From positions 17,654 to 81,653 of the forward strand of contig NZ_JAUJZH010000034.1 of NCBI RefSeq assembly GCF_030486595.1: DNA of 64,000 nt, written 5' to 3'. The DNA comes from Variovorax ginsengisoli. Its GTDB lineage: Bacteria > Pseudomonadota > Gammaproteobacteria > Burkholderiales > Burkholderiaceae_C. Numbering within the stretch: position 1 is the first letter of the stretch; each line of letters starts with the position of its first letter. The notes under the pieces are model-generated. The model had not been told where the DNA came from, searched no databases, and saw only the letters and a list, made by a program, of their open reading frames with translations. Of this stretch, positions 1 to 8,153 are shown one piece after another. Made by a program: the position numbers and the translations under genes.

Positions 1-43
1 CTTTGTCGGCCGCCGTCCTCAGCTTGTAGGCTCGCGCAGCGAC

Positions 44-529
44 GTGGCCACGCTCGACTGGATCGCCGTCGCGCTGCTCCTGGTGTCGATGCTGCTGGGA
101 CTGGTGCGCGGATTGGTGTTCGAGGTGATTTCGCTGGCCGGCTGGGTCGTGGCCTTCGTGGCGGCGCAATGGCTGGCCGAGGACGTCGGGCGCTGGCTGC
201 CCTTCGGCGATCCGGCCGCGAGTTGGCGCTATGCGGCCGGCTTCGTGCTGGTGTTCGTCGGCGTGGCGTTCAGCGTCGGCTTGCTGGCGGCGCTCACGCG
301 CAAGCTGGTCGCCGCGATCGGCTTGCGGCCGGTGGACCGGATCCTCGGCGGCGTGTTCGGCGTGGCGCGCGGCGCGGTGGCGATGCTCGCCGTCGCGGTG
401 GTTGTTCATTTGCTGGCGTTGAGCGACAGTGCCTGGTGGCACGAATCGCGCAGCGCCATTGTTCTCGATGCGGCATTGCAGGGCCTGAAACCCGCCTTGC
501 CAGATAAGTTGGCAAGCTACCTGCCCTGA
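44..529 (+). CDS. cvpA: CvpA family membrane protein
   Basis: The protein has 161 residues and starts with GTG. It is an integral inner-membrane protein of the colicin V production (CvpA) family. Hydrophobic segments are visible at about residues 5-25, 28-47, 62-84 and 98-124, and the short polar tail ends in LPDKLASYLP. CvpA proteins are small four-helix proteins with roles in envelope homeostasis and colicin V secretion. The gene lies 12 bp upstream of purF, the classical cvpA-purF arrangement, so the two are probably cotranscribed. The biochemical role is not visible from the sequence. Confidence 0.93.
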   Translation: MATLDWIAVALLLVSMLLGLVRGLVFEVISLAGWVVAFVAAQWLAEDVGRWLPFGDPAASWRYAAGFVLVFVGVAFSVGLLAALTRKLVAAIGLRPVDRILGGVFGVARGAVAMLAVAVVVHLLALSDSAWWHESRSAIVLDAALQGLKPALPDKLASYLP

Positions 530-541
530 GAGGATCGCTTC

Positions 542-2044
542 ATGTGTGGAATCGTCGGCGTTGTCAGCAACGCTCCCGTCAATCAACTGCTCTACGACGC
601 CTTGCTGCTGCTGCAGCACCGCGGCCAGGATGCCGCCGGCATCGTGACGCTGCTGGAGCGCAAGTTCTTCATGCACAAGGCCAAGGGCATGGTGCGCGAC
701 GTCTTCCGCACCCGCAACATGCGCGGCCTGCCGGGCGACGTCGGCCTGGGCCAGGTGCGCTACCCGACCGCCGGCAATGCCTACAGCGAGGAAGAGGCGC
801 AGCCCTTCTACGTCAACGCGCCCTTCGGCATCGTGCTGGTGCACAACGGCAACCTCACCAACGCGCACGCGCTGCGGGCCGAGCTGTTCTCCACCGACCA
901 CCGCCACACCAACACCGAGAGCGACTCCGAGGTGCTGCTGAACGTGCTGGCGCACGAACTCGACCGCGCCACCCGTGGCGGCCTGCTCGATTCGGCCACC
1001 TTGTTCGAGGCGGTGCGCAACACCCAGCGCCGCCTGCGCGGCTCCTATGCGGTCGTGGCGCTGATCGCCGGCCACGGCCTGCTGGCCTTCCGCGACCCCT
1101 ACGGGATCCGGCCGCTGGCCATGGGCCGCGGCGCCGACGGCACGATCATGGTGGCCAGCGAATCGGTCGCGCTCGAGGGCTCGGGCCATGTGTTCGAGCG
1201 CAACATCGCGCCGGGCGAGGCGGTCTTCGTCGACCTGCAGGGCCAGGTGCATTCCGAGCAATGCGCCGACTCGCCGTCGCTCAACCCCTGCATCTTCGAG
1301 TTCGTCTACCTGGCGCGCCCGGATTCGGTGCTCGACGGGATCTCGGTCTACCAGGCGCGGCTGAACCTTGGCGAGACGCTGGCCAAGCGCGTGGTCTCGA
1401 CCGTGCCGCCGAGCGAGATCGACGTCATCATTCCGATCCCCGAATCGAGCCGGCCGAGCGCGACGCAGTTGGCCCACCTGCTGGGCGTTCCTTACCGCGA
1501 AGGCTTCGTCAAGAACCGCTATGTCGGCCGCACCTTCATCATGCCGGGGCAGGGAGTGCGCAAGAAGTCGGTGCGCCAGAAGCTCAACGTGATCGCCAGC
1601 GAGTTCAAGGGCCGCAACGTGCTGCTGGTCGACGACTCGATCGTGCGCGGCACCACCAGCCGCGAGATCGTCCAGATGGCGCGCGACGCCGGTGCCCGCA
1701 AGGTCTACCTCGCGAGCGCGGCGCCGCCGGTGCGCTACCCCAACGTCTACGGCATCGACATGCCGACCAAGGACGAACTCGTCGCGCACGACCGCACGGT
1801 CGAGCAGATCCGCGAACTGATCGGCTGCGATGCGCTGATCTACCAGGACGTCGACGCCATGAAGCGCGCCATCGGCTCGCTGAACCCGAAGCTCGACGGC
1901 TTCGATGCCTCCTGCTTCGACGGCGTGTACGTCACGGGCGACATCGACACCGAGGCCATCTCGCGCATGAACGGCAACCGGCCGCGCATCGAGGAGACCG
2001 GCGAAGACTCGTCGCGCCTCGCGCTGCCCAACCTCGCCGAGTGA
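542..2044 (+). CDS. purF: Amidophosphoribosyltransferase
   Basis: The protein has 500 residues, the normal length for PurF. It catalyses the first committed step of purine synthesis, making 5-phosphoribosylamine from PRPP and glutamine. The start MCGIVGVV places the catalytic N-terminal cysteine at position 2 (class II, Ntn-hydrolase glutaminase). The phosphoribosyltransferase PRPP loop VLLVDDSIVRGTTS lies near residues 360-373. The enzyme is cytosolic and normally feedback-inhibited by purine nucleotides. The gene sits between cvpA and metZ with very short spacers, suggesting an operon. Confidence 0.98.
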   Translation: MCGIVGVVSNAPVNQLLYDALLLLQHRGQDAAGIVTLLERKFFMHKAKGMVRDVFRTRNMRGLPGDVGLGQVRYPTAGNAYSEEEAQPFYVNAPFGIVLVHNGNLTNAHALRAELFSTDHRHTNTESDSEVLLNVLAHELDRATRGGLLDSATLFEAVRNTQRRLRGSYAVVALIAGHGLLAFRDPYGIRPLAMGRGADGTIMVASESVALEGSGHVFERNIAPGEAVFVDLQGQVHSEQCADSPSLNPCIFEFVYLARPDSVLDGISVYQARLNLGETLAKRVVSTVPPSEIDVIIPIPESSRPSATQLAHLLGVPYREGFVKNRYVGRTFIMPGQGVRKKSVRQKLNVIASEFKGRNVLLVDDSIVRGTTSREIVQMARDAGARKVYLASAAPPVRYPNVYGIDMPTKDELVAHDRTVEQIRELIGCDALIYQDVDAMKRAIGSLNPKLDGFDASCFDGVYVTGDIDTEAISRMNGNRPRIEETGEDSSRLALPNLAE

Positions 2045-2048
2045 ACCC

Positions 2049-3266
2049 GTGACGACCGATCGATCCCTGCCCCCCGGACTGCACCGCGACACGCTGGCGG
2101 TGCGCACCGCGCTCGAGCGCAGCCAGTACGGCGAGAACTCCGAGGCGCTGTTCCTCACCAGCAGCTTCGTGCAGCCCGACGCCGAGACCTCGGCGCGCCG
2201 CTTCGCCGGCACCGAGGAAGGCTTCACCTACACCCGCACCTCGAACCCGACCGTGGCCAGCTTCGAGCAGCGCCTGGCCGCGCTCGAAGGCACCGAGGCC
2301 GCGATCGGCGCCTCGAGCGGCATGGGCGCGATCCTCATGATGTGCATGGGCCTGCTGCGTGCCGGCGACCACGTTGTCTGCTCGCGCTCGGTGTTCGGCT
2401 CCACCTTGAACCTGATCGGCCGCGAGTTCGGCAAGTTCGGCGTCGAGACCACTTTCGTCTCGCAGACCGATGTCGCCGAATGGAAGGCGGCTATCCGCCC
2501 GACCACCAAGCTGCTGTTCGCCGAGACGCCGACAAATCCGCTGACCGACGTCTGCGACATCCGCGCGCTGGCCGACCTGGCGCATGGCGCGGGCGCGCTG
2601 CTGGCGGTCGACAACTGCTTCTGTTCGCCGGCGCTGCAGCGGCCGACCGAACTCGGCGCCGACCTCGTGATCCATTCGGGCACCAAGTACCTCGAAGGGC
2701 AGGGCCGCGTGCTGGCCGGCGCGATCTGCGGCTCGGCGAAGCTGGTCAACGAAGTGTTCGGGCCGGTGGTGCGCACCGCCGGCATGGCGCTGTCGCCGTT
2801 CAACGCCTGGGTCGTGCTCAAGGGCCTGGAGACGCTGGGCATCCGCATGCAGGCGCACTGCGCCGGTGCGCTGGCGCTGGCCCAATGGCTGGAGACGCAG
2901 CCGAGCATCGCCCGCGTCTACTACCCGGGCCTAGCCTCGCATCCGCAGCATGAACTGGCGATGCGCCAGCAGTCGGGGCTCGGCGGCGCGGTCGTGTCCT
3001 TCGACGTCCAGGGCGACGGCCCCGAAGCGGCGCGCGCCAACGCCTTCCACGTGATCGACAGCACGCGCGTGCTCAGCATCACGGCCAATCTCGGCGACAC
3101 CAAGACCACCATCACCCATCCGGCCACCACCTCGCACGGACGCCTCACCGAAGCGCAGCGGCAGGCGGCCGGCATCGGCCAGGGCCTGATCCGCGTCGCG
3201 GTGGGCCTCGACCATATCGACGACATCAAGGCCGACCTCCTGCGCGGCCTGAGCACCCTGGCATGA
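2049..3266 (+). CDS. metZ: O-succinylhomoserine sulfhydrylase
   Basis: The protein has 405 residues and starts with GTG 4 bp after purF. It is a PLP enzyme of the Cys/Met-metabolism (gamma family) fold. The PLP lysine is K213 in IHSGTKYLEGQGR, and the substrate-binding TRTSNPT stretch is near residue 60. MetZ condenses O-succinylhomoserine with sulfide to give homocysteine. The SGTKYLEGQGR signature and the purF-metZ neighbourhood, common in Burkholderiales and Pseudomonas, favour metZ over metB or metC. It may be translationally coupled to purF. Confidence 0.93.
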   Translation: MTTDRSLPPGLHRDTLAVRTALERSQYGENSEALFLTSSFVQPDAETSARRFAGTEEGFTYTRTSNPTVASFEQRLAALEGTEAAIGASSGMGAILMMCMGLLRAGDHVVCSRSVFGSTLNLIGREFGKFGVETTFVSQTDVAEWKAAIRPTTKLLFAETPTNPLTDVCDIRALADLAHGAGALLAVDNCFCSPALQRPTELGADLVIHSGTKYLEGQGRVLAGAICGSAKLVNEVFGPVVRTAGMALSPFNAWVVLKGLETLGIRMQAHCAGALALAQWLETQPSIARVYYPGLASHPQHELAMRQQSGLGGAVVSFDVQGDGPEAARANAFHVIDSTRVLSITANLGDTKTTITHPATTSHGRLTEAQRQAAGIGQGLIRVAVGLDHIDDIKADLLRGLSTLA

Positions 3267-4651
3267 CACAGAAGACCCGCACCCGTTTCGCACCGTCCCC
3301 GACCGGATTCATCCACCTCGGCAACATCCGCTCGGCCCTCTACCCGTGGGCCTTCGCGCGCTCGACCGGAGGCGATTTCATCCTGCGCATCGAGGACACC
3401 GACGTCGAGCGTTCGACCCAAGCCGCCGTCGACGTGATCCTCGAAGGCATGCAGTGGCTGGGCCTCGATCACGACGAGGGCCCGTTCTATCAGATGCAGC
3501 GCATGGACCGCTACAAGGCGGTGCTGGCCGAGATGCAGGCCGCGAACCTGGTCTACCCCTGCTACATGGGCATGGCCGAACTCGACGCGCTGCGCGAGAA
3601 GCAGATGGCCGCGAAGGAGAAGCCGCGCTACGACGGCACCTGGCGGCCCGAGCCGGGCAAGACGCTGCCTCCGGTTCCCGAGGGCGTGCAGCCGGTGCTG
3701 CGCTTTCGCAATCCGCAGGGCGGCGCGGTGGCCTGGGACGACAAGGTCAAGGGCCGCATCGAGATCGGCAACGACGAACTCGACGACCTCGTGATCGCGC
3801 GGCCCGACGGCACGCCGACCTACAACTTCTGCGTCGTCGTCGACGACATCGACATGGCGATCACGCACGTGATCCGCGGCGACGACCACGTCAACAACAC
3901 GCCGCGCCAGATCAACATCTTCCGCGCACTCGGCAAGGAGCCGCCGGTATATGCGCACCTGCCCACCGTGCTCAACGAGCAGGGCGAGAAGATGAGCAAG
4001 CGCAACGGCGCCAAGCCCGTGACGCAGTTCCGCGACGAGGGCTTCCTGCCCGAGGCGATGGTGAACTACCTCGCGCGCCTGGGCTGGAGCCACGGCGACG
4101 ACGAGATCTTTTCGCGCGCGCAGTTCGTCGAGTGGTTCAACCTCGACCACTTGGGCCGGAGTGCGGCGCAGTTCGACGAGACCAAGCTGCGGTGGGTCAA
4201 TGCGCAGCACCTCAAGGCGATGGCCGACGATGCGCTGGCACCGCTGGTGGCCGCCCAGTTGCACAAGCGCGGCATCACGGCCGACGAGCGCCTGCCTGCG
4301 ATCTGCGGACTGTTCAAGGACCGCTGCGACACGACCGTTGCGCTGGCCGGATGGGCCGCTGCGTTCTATGCCGACGTGCACCCGAGCGATGCCGATCGCG
4401 AACAGCATATTTCTGCTGCGGTGCGCCCGGCAATCGCCGAACTTGCGGATAAACTATCGGGCGTCGCTTGGGACAAGGCAGCGATCGCATCAGCCATCAA
4501 GGAAGTGCTGGTTGCGCAAGGTCTCAAGATGCCGGCATTAGCCATGCCGGTGCGAGTGCTCGTGATGGGCACGCCGCAGACGCCTTCTCTCGATTCAGTC
4601 CTCGCGCTCTTTTCTCGCGAAACTATTTTGAAGAGATTGAAGGAGGCCTGA
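3263..4651 (+). CDS. gltX: Glutamyl-tRNA synthetase
   Basis: The protein has 462 residues and its start codon overlaps the metZ stop (ATGA). It is a class I aminoacyl-tRNA synthetase that charges tRNA-Glu. The ATP-binding signatures are the HIGH-type motif HLGN (residues 18-21, after FAPSPTGFI) and KMSKR (residues 243-247). The C-terminal part carries the helical anticodon-binding region. A tRNA-Glu gene lies only about 170 bp downstream. Confidence 0.98.
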   Translation: MTQKTRTRFAPSPTGFIHLGNIRSALYPWAFARSTGGDFILRIEDTDVERSTQAAVDVILEGMQWLGLDHDEGPFYQMQRMDRYKAVLAEMQAANLVYPCYMGMAELDALREKQMAAKEKPRYDGTWRPEPGKTLPPVPEGVQPVLRFRNPQGGAVAWDDKVKGRIEIGNDELDDLVIARPDGTPTYNFCVVVDDIDMAITHVIRGDDHVNNTPRQINIFRALGKEPPVYAHLPTVLNEQGEKMSKRNGAKPVTQFRDEGFLPEAMVNYLARLGWSHGDDEIFSRAQFVEWFNLDHLGRSAAQFDETKLRWVNAQHLKAMADDALAPLVAAQLHKRGITADERLPAICGLFKDRCDTTVALAGWAAAFYADVHPSDADREQHISAAVRPAIAELADKLSGVAWDKAAIASAIKEVLVAQGLKMPALAMPVRVLVMGTPQTPSLDSVLALFSRETILKRLKEA

Positions 4652-4666
4652 TTTTCAGGCTATAAT
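4637..4666 (+). promoter_or_regulatory. Candidate promoter of the tRNA cluster
   Basis: A perfect -10 hexamer TATAAT (4661-4666) lies 18 bp after TTGAAG (4637-4642), just upstream of tRNA-Ala and overlapping the gltX stop region. Position and hexamers fit a sigma-70 promoter for the three tRNA genes. Confidence 0.6.
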
Positions 4667-4684
4667 TTGAGGCTCGACACCCAG

Positions 4685-4760
<76 letters not shown>

Positions 4761-4824
4761 ACATGGTGTCGAGTTGAAGGTTTGAAGTAACAAGCGCTGA
4801 TCGCAGCGCGGTTCCTAAGGTTTT

Positions 4825-4900
4825 GACCCTATCGTCTAGAGGCCTAGGACACCACCCTTTCACGGTGGCTACCGGGGTTCGAATCCCCGTAGGGTCGCCA
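4825..4900 (+). tRNA. tRNA-Glu (anticodon TTC)
   Basis: The gene is 76 nt with encoded CCA. The acceptor stem pairs GACCCTA with TAGGGTC. The anticodon loop CTTTCAC between CACC and GGTG gives TTC. The T-arm is CGGGGTTCGAATCCCCG. It is the second gene of the cluster, beside its cognate synthetase gltX. Confidence 0.97.
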
Positions 4901-4971
4901 GTTTCACTGCAAGGTGAAGCCGGCACAAGTCGCAGCACTTGGCTCCTTGATGGAGTGAACGTTGTCTACCA

Positions 4972-5048
4972 GGAGTGGTAGTTCAGTTGGTTAGAATACC
5001 GGCCTGTCACGCCGGGGGTCGCGGGTTCGAGTCCCGTCCACTCCGCCA
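4972..5048 (+). tRNA. tRNA-Asp (anticodon GTC), probable prophage attachment gene
   Basis: The gene is 77 nt with encoded CCA. The acceptor stem pairs GGAGTGG with CCACTCC. The anticodon loop CTGTCAC between CCGGC and GCCGG gives GTC. The integrase-containing end of the prophage begins immediately downstream, so the 3' half of this gene is the likely attL. That is an inference from the usual behaviour of tyrosine integrases at tRNA genes. Confidence 0.97.
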
Positions 5049-5054
5049 AAATCA

Positions 5055-5093
5055 ACGGGTTACGTGAGAAATCACGTAGCCCGTTTCCTTTTC
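5055..5093. terminator. Hairpin terminator after the tRNA cluster
   Basis: A 13-bp stem with one G-U pair (5055-5067 with 5072-5084) closes a GAAA tetraloop and is followed by TTCCTTTTC. It sits 6 bp after tRNA-Asp and 15 bp beyond the stop of the opposing HNH gene. It probably ends tRNA transcription and could also serve the minus-strand operon. Confidence 0.8.
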
Positions 5094-5108
5094 TGGAATA
5101 CGAAAGGG

Positions 5109-5633
5109 TCATTTTGGAATATCCCTCGTGGCCCATCCCCATGTTTTCCCCGTCCGGATGCCGCGCACGGTGGATTCGTCGATGCCGTAGCGCTCAGCCA
5201 TGACGGACGGCGCAACCCCGCTTTTGTAGATTTCCCTGGCCTTCGTCGCCGTCAGCTTGGCGCGACCGTTCGTCTGGCCTTTTGCGCTGCGCTCCTTCTG
5301 CACCCGATCGTCGATGTTGTCGGCCTGGGTGCAGACGACCAGGTGCGCCGGGTTGCAGCAGCAGGGGTTGTCGCAGGAATGCCTGACGACCTCATCCCGC
5401 GATAGTTTCCGGCCGTGATGCTCCTGCCACGCCAGGCGGTGAGCGCGGCCGGTGCGCGTCACAACCCCGTAGCCATACCGGTCCAAGGGACCGAGCCAGG
5501 GCCAGCACGCGCCATTGCCAGCCGACGAGTCGATGCGATCCGAGAGGACGCCGGAAACACGGGCAGCAGGCGCTGGCAAGCCGAGCTTTCGGCGCAGCGG
5601 GGTCGGGATGTAGCCTTCCAGCGATCTCGTCAT
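5109..5633 (-). CDS. HNH endonuclease with C-terminal helix-turn-helix
   Basis: The protein has 174 residues. The start is ATG at 5633, 8 bp after the integrase stop. The centre carries a zinc-coordinating HNH_3 nuclease region with AHRLAWQEHHG, VVRHSCDNPCCCNPAHL and VCTQADN, typical of phage-borne homing-type endonucleases. The C-terminus (AKLTATKAREIYKSG to DESTVRGIRTGKTW) looks like the resolvase-like helix-turn-helix found in such proteins for DNA recognition. It is the terminal gene of the prophage at the tRNA-Asp side, an unusual place for an HNH gene. Any role in integration is unproven. Confidence 0.85.
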   Translation of the reverse strand: MTRSLEGYIPTPLRRKLGLPAPAARVSGVLSDRIDSSAGNGACWPWLGPLDRYGYGVVTRTGRAHRLAWQEHHGRKLSRDEVVRHSCDNPCCCNPAHLVVCTQADNIDDRVQKERSAKGQTNGRAKLTATKAREIYKSGVAPSVMAERYGIDESTVRGIRTGKTWGWATRDIPK

Positions 5634-5641
5634 GGTCGATC

Positions 5642-6736
5642 CTAGCCCGCGGGCGTCGCTTTCTTCGAGTCGCGCCGGTCGTAATGCCGGGCCAGCATGG
5701 CGTCGCTGCTGTGCAAAAGAGCGTCCTTCGTGTCGGTATCGCCGCGCTGCTGCTTGTCGGTTGCCCCCTTCGGCCGGCAGTCCTGCAGTGAGAACTTCCG
5801 AAACGGGATTCCCCGCTTCGCTGCTTCCTTGACGCACTCGCGCATCAGGTCGTCCAGCATCGCTTTCCAGCCACCCTTGGTGTACGGCTCGCCCCTGAGG
5901 TTGCCGAACAGGTACAGGGTGCCGGCATCCTTGTTGCGCTTCACCTCCATGGCTTCGTAGATCGTGGCCGAGAGCTCCGGCGACCACTCGATCAGGATCG
6001 TCGGCTTGGTTTTGCTCTTGGAGTCGGTCCAGATGATCCCTGCGGGCGTCACGGCCTCACGCTGGATCTGGCGCACCTCGAACGACCGGCGCACGCACAG
6101 CCACGCGGTCTTGAGTGCGAGGGCGACGATCAGCCGCGCGCCGCCGAACTTCCGCCCCATCTCGACGGCCAGCGCCATCTCGGCGTCCGTCACGTAGCGT
6201 TTCTTGACGGGCACCGTCTTGTTCCGCTCCAGGTCGTTCAGCGGGTTCGTCTCGATCAGGCCGAGCCCGATGGCGTGCTGCATGATGAGCCGGCCCAGCG
6301 AAATTTCCTTGTTGCCCTTGTGCGGCCGGGACTTCTTGCATGCCTTGAGGTAGTCCAACCCCATCTTGGCCGTGATCTCGCTCACCTCGAAGTGGCCCCA
6401 CGCCTTGACCAGGCTGTCGGCCTCGCGGCGGTTCTCCGCAATCGTGGTGCTGGCGCGCTTGGAACCATCGGTGGCCGGCAGATCGGCCTGCATGGCGAAC
6501 CAGTCATCGACCAGCCCCTTGAAGCCGCCCTCCGGCGCATCCTCAACGATGCGCGCCGATTCCTCGATGGCCTGCCGGCGCAGCTTGCGGATCTGGTTCT
6601 CGTCGTCCACCGGGCACTTCAACCGGAAGGCCCAGCGCCCTGACTTGAGCTTGTAGCCGATGCTGTAGATCCGCTTGCCGTAGGTCTGGTAGACCCGGAA
6701 CGGCAGGCCGTCTGGTGTGTTGCGGGCTCGGATCAT
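5642..6736 (-). CDS. int: Tyrosine recombinase / phage integrase
   Basis: The protein has 364 residues. It would catalyse site-specific integration and excision between attP and a chromosomal attB, here probably tRNA-Asp. An N-terminal arm-binding and core-binding region is followed by a catalytic domain with R216 or R217 (LCVRRSFE), L317-R321 (LQDCR), H342 (LHSSDAM) and the nucleophile Y352 (ARHYDRR). The usual first histidine of the HxxR box is replaced by Gln318. The start overlaps the preceding DUF4224 gene (ATGA), the usual int neighbour. It lies about 600 bp from tRNA-Asp, pointing inward-to-att as in many temperate phages. Confidence 0.95.
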   Translation of the reverse strand: MIRARNTPDGLPFRVYQTYGKRIYSIGYKLKSGRWAFRLKCPVDDENQIRKLRRQAIEESARIVEDAPEGGFKGLVDDWFAMQADLPATDGSKRASTTIAENRREADSLVKAWGHFEVSEITAKMGLDYLKACKKSRPHKGNKEISLGRLIMQHAIGLGLIETNPLNDLERNKTVPVKKRYVTDAEMALAVEMGRKFGGARLIVALALKTAWLCVRRSFEVRQIQREAVTPAGIIWTDSKSKTKPTILIEWSPELSATIYEAMEVKRNKDAGTLYLFGNLRGEPYTKGGWKAMLDDLMRECVKEAAKRGIPFRKFSLQDCRPKGATDKQQRGDTDTKDALLHSSDAMLARHYDRRDSKKATPAG

Positions 6737-6957
6737 GCTGGCCTCAGGTGGGAGAGGTTCGCCACTTTACGCGGCGCGGGCGTCTCGGCGTCCTGGCCGC
6801 GGGTGACGGCCTCGTAGTGGGTGCGTTCCAGAACGACGCCGTGCCGGCCCATGCGAGCCCGGTAGAAGCCATCCCGGCGCAGGCGTTCGAGCTGCATCGT
6901 GGCGAGCTTGTAGCCCGTCAGCGCCTCGATCTCGTCGGTCGTCAAGACGATGCTCAT
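6733..6957 (-). CDS. DUF4224 domain protein
   Basis: The protein has 74 residues and begins MSIVLTTDEIEALTGYK. It matches the DUF4224 style: a short acidic LT-x2-EI-x2-LTG start, then a basic MQLERLRRDGF helix and GRHGVVLER. Such genes often sit directly upstream of phage integrases and may encode small DNA-binding or excisionase-like proteins. It overlaps int by 4 bp and is overlapped by the upstream gene, so translation is probably coupled. Confidence 0.85.
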   Translation of the reverse strand: MSIVLTTDEIEALTGYKLATMQLERLRRDGFYRARMGRHGVVLERTHYEAVTRGQDAETPAPRKVANLSHLRPA

Positions 6958-7178
6958 TGCGTGCTTCCTCCATTAGAGTGCAGGGCAGGGGCCGCCTTCG
7001 GCGCCCGGGCTTTGGCCTTCTCTTGGAGGCTCCATCCGATGTCGTGGACTGCTTCGATGAACTCGTGGCGCGCTTCCTCTGGCAACCCGGCCGCATCGAA
7101 TAGGCCGGCCCAGTCCGAATTGAAAAGGAGTTGGCCGGCGCGCAGCTGCGCCTGTCGCTTGATCTCTCGCTTTTTCAT
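6954..7178 (-). CDS. Small phage protein of unknown function
   Basis: The protein has 74 residues starting MKKREIKRQAQLRAGQ. The start was chosen because its ATG overlaps the TGA of the methyltransferase remnant (ATGA at 7175-7178), and its own stop overlaps the DUF4224 start in the same way. It is rich in Lys, Arg and Ala, with a helical centre (FDAAGLPEEARHEFIEAVHDIGW). I recognise no domain. Confidence 0.7.
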   Translation of the reverse strand: MKKREIKRQAQLRAGQLLFNSDWAGLFDAAGLPEEARHEFIEAVHDIGWSLQEKAKARAPKAAPALHSNGGSTQ

Positions 7179-8153
7179 GCGGCCTCCGTCAAGATGCGCC
7201 ATGCGCGTGCAGCCACGATCGGAACCTGGCCGTCACCAGTGGCCTCAAGTCGTTGGATGTTGCTCATGGGACTGGAGCCGGGGGGCACGAAGGACCAGAA
7301 GTTCTGTTCTGACGAGCCAACTTGCTCCCGCACGACCTTGAGCAAGTTAGATGAGCCGGCCTGTTCCTCGTGAATTCTTGGCCGCAAATGGCACAGTTCG
7401 ATTTCATTGAGTGGTTCGCCCATCTCTTCGCCGCAGCTATCCTTCCAGATTCCACTAAGCATGCATCGCTGCACAGCGATGCCCGGCGCGAGCGCTTCGG
7501 TTGGAAGGCATTTCCGCAAACCATGCACGTTGCCGGTTTCACTTGCCCGGCCCCCCATGTCCCTTCTGAGGTATGCACGTTCGTGTGGCACTTCTGGCAT
7601 AGAACCTGAATGTTCTCCGCCACGTTGTTCTGCGGGTTCCGATCGATATGGTGTCTCTGGAGACGATCGGTTGTCCCGCATCCTTCGCACTTCAAGGTCT
7701 TGAAGATGCGCTGAGCTTCTTTGTAGCCACCGCTTGAAGTTCTCATTTGGAAGCTCCTCCAGAGAGGTCCAGAGTTCGGGCCAGTTCATCAGATATTCGT
7801 GGTTCTCCGGGCTCGGCCTGCCAAACACCGTACCGGGGAGCGACATCTGCCACGACCCGCCGCATTTCCGGCCAGAGATCGTCTTCCACCGGCCGTCCTC
7901 GAGATGCGCTGCTGTATGGCCTGCATGGAAATCCGCCAGCCACGATGTCAGCTCGGCCGCGGTAGGGGCTTCCGTCGAAGGTTCGAATGTCGGAGAACAG
8001 AGGGAATTTGGGCAGCGCGCCGTCTCGCTGGCGCTGGGCAAGCACTCTGCGGCGGTATGGGTTGAACTCGACGGCTCCAATGCATCGGTGCCCGAGCAGG
8101 TGCCCGGCGAGGATTCCACCTCCCGCGCCAGAAAACAGGTGTAGCTCATTCAC
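7175..8153 (-). pseudogene. C5 cytosine methyltransferase split by an HNH gene
   Basis: The N-terminal part (GTG start 8153, SD GGAGG) encodes ELHLFSGAGGG (motif I), VEFNPY (motif II) and VAGGFPCRPYS (motif IV with the catalytic Cys). It ends with WQAEPGEPRISDELARTLD and a stop at 7743. The family's C-terminal motif, RLEATGDGQVPIVAARAW, reappears about 510 bp later at 7178-7252 in another frame. Between them lies a complete HNH gene. The N-terminal part also passes straight from DVAPRY to GVWQAEP, so the usual ENV motif VI region is absent. Motif assignment is seen directly; loss of enzyme activity is inferred. Confidence 0.8.
7264..7746 (-). CDS. HNH homing-type endonuclease inserted in the methyltransferase gene
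   Basis: The protein has 160 residues, with ATG at 7746 and a strong SD (GGAGGAGC) 6 bp upstream. The HNH core is C20/C23, RHHIDRNPQNN (residues 31-41), VLCQKCHTNVH (C50, C53, H54). Two further cysteine pairs follow (C74/C77 with C92/C96; C118/C121 with C135/C139), so three zinc modules are likely. The gene interrupts a C5 methyltransferase between the EPRISDELARTLD and RLEATGDGQVP motifs, which is how a homing endonuclease inserts. No intron-like sequence surrounds it, so it appears to be a free-standing insertion. Confidence 0.85.
   Translation of the reverse strand: MRTSSGGYKEAQRIFKTLKCEGCGTTDRLQRHHIDRNPQNNVAENIQVLCQKCHTNVHTSEGTWGAGQVKPATCMVCGNAFQPKRSRRASLCSDACLVESGRIAAAKRWANHSMKSNCAICGQEFTRNRPAHLTCSRSCGSKLARQNRTSGPSCPPAPVP

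Noticed and set aside
2921..4408. Long open frame of about 495 codons on the minus strand
   Set aside because: It is antisense to gltX and metZ, has no motif, and is the usual by-product of GC-rich coding DNA with strong third-position bias.
7175..8149. 324-codon frame read as a single gene across the methyltransferase region
   Set aside because: It crosses the antisense-free HNH gene in a different frame, has a composition unlike a protein in its middle, and only its last ~25 codons carry a methyltransferase motif. Better explained as a shadow plus the detached C-terminal motif.
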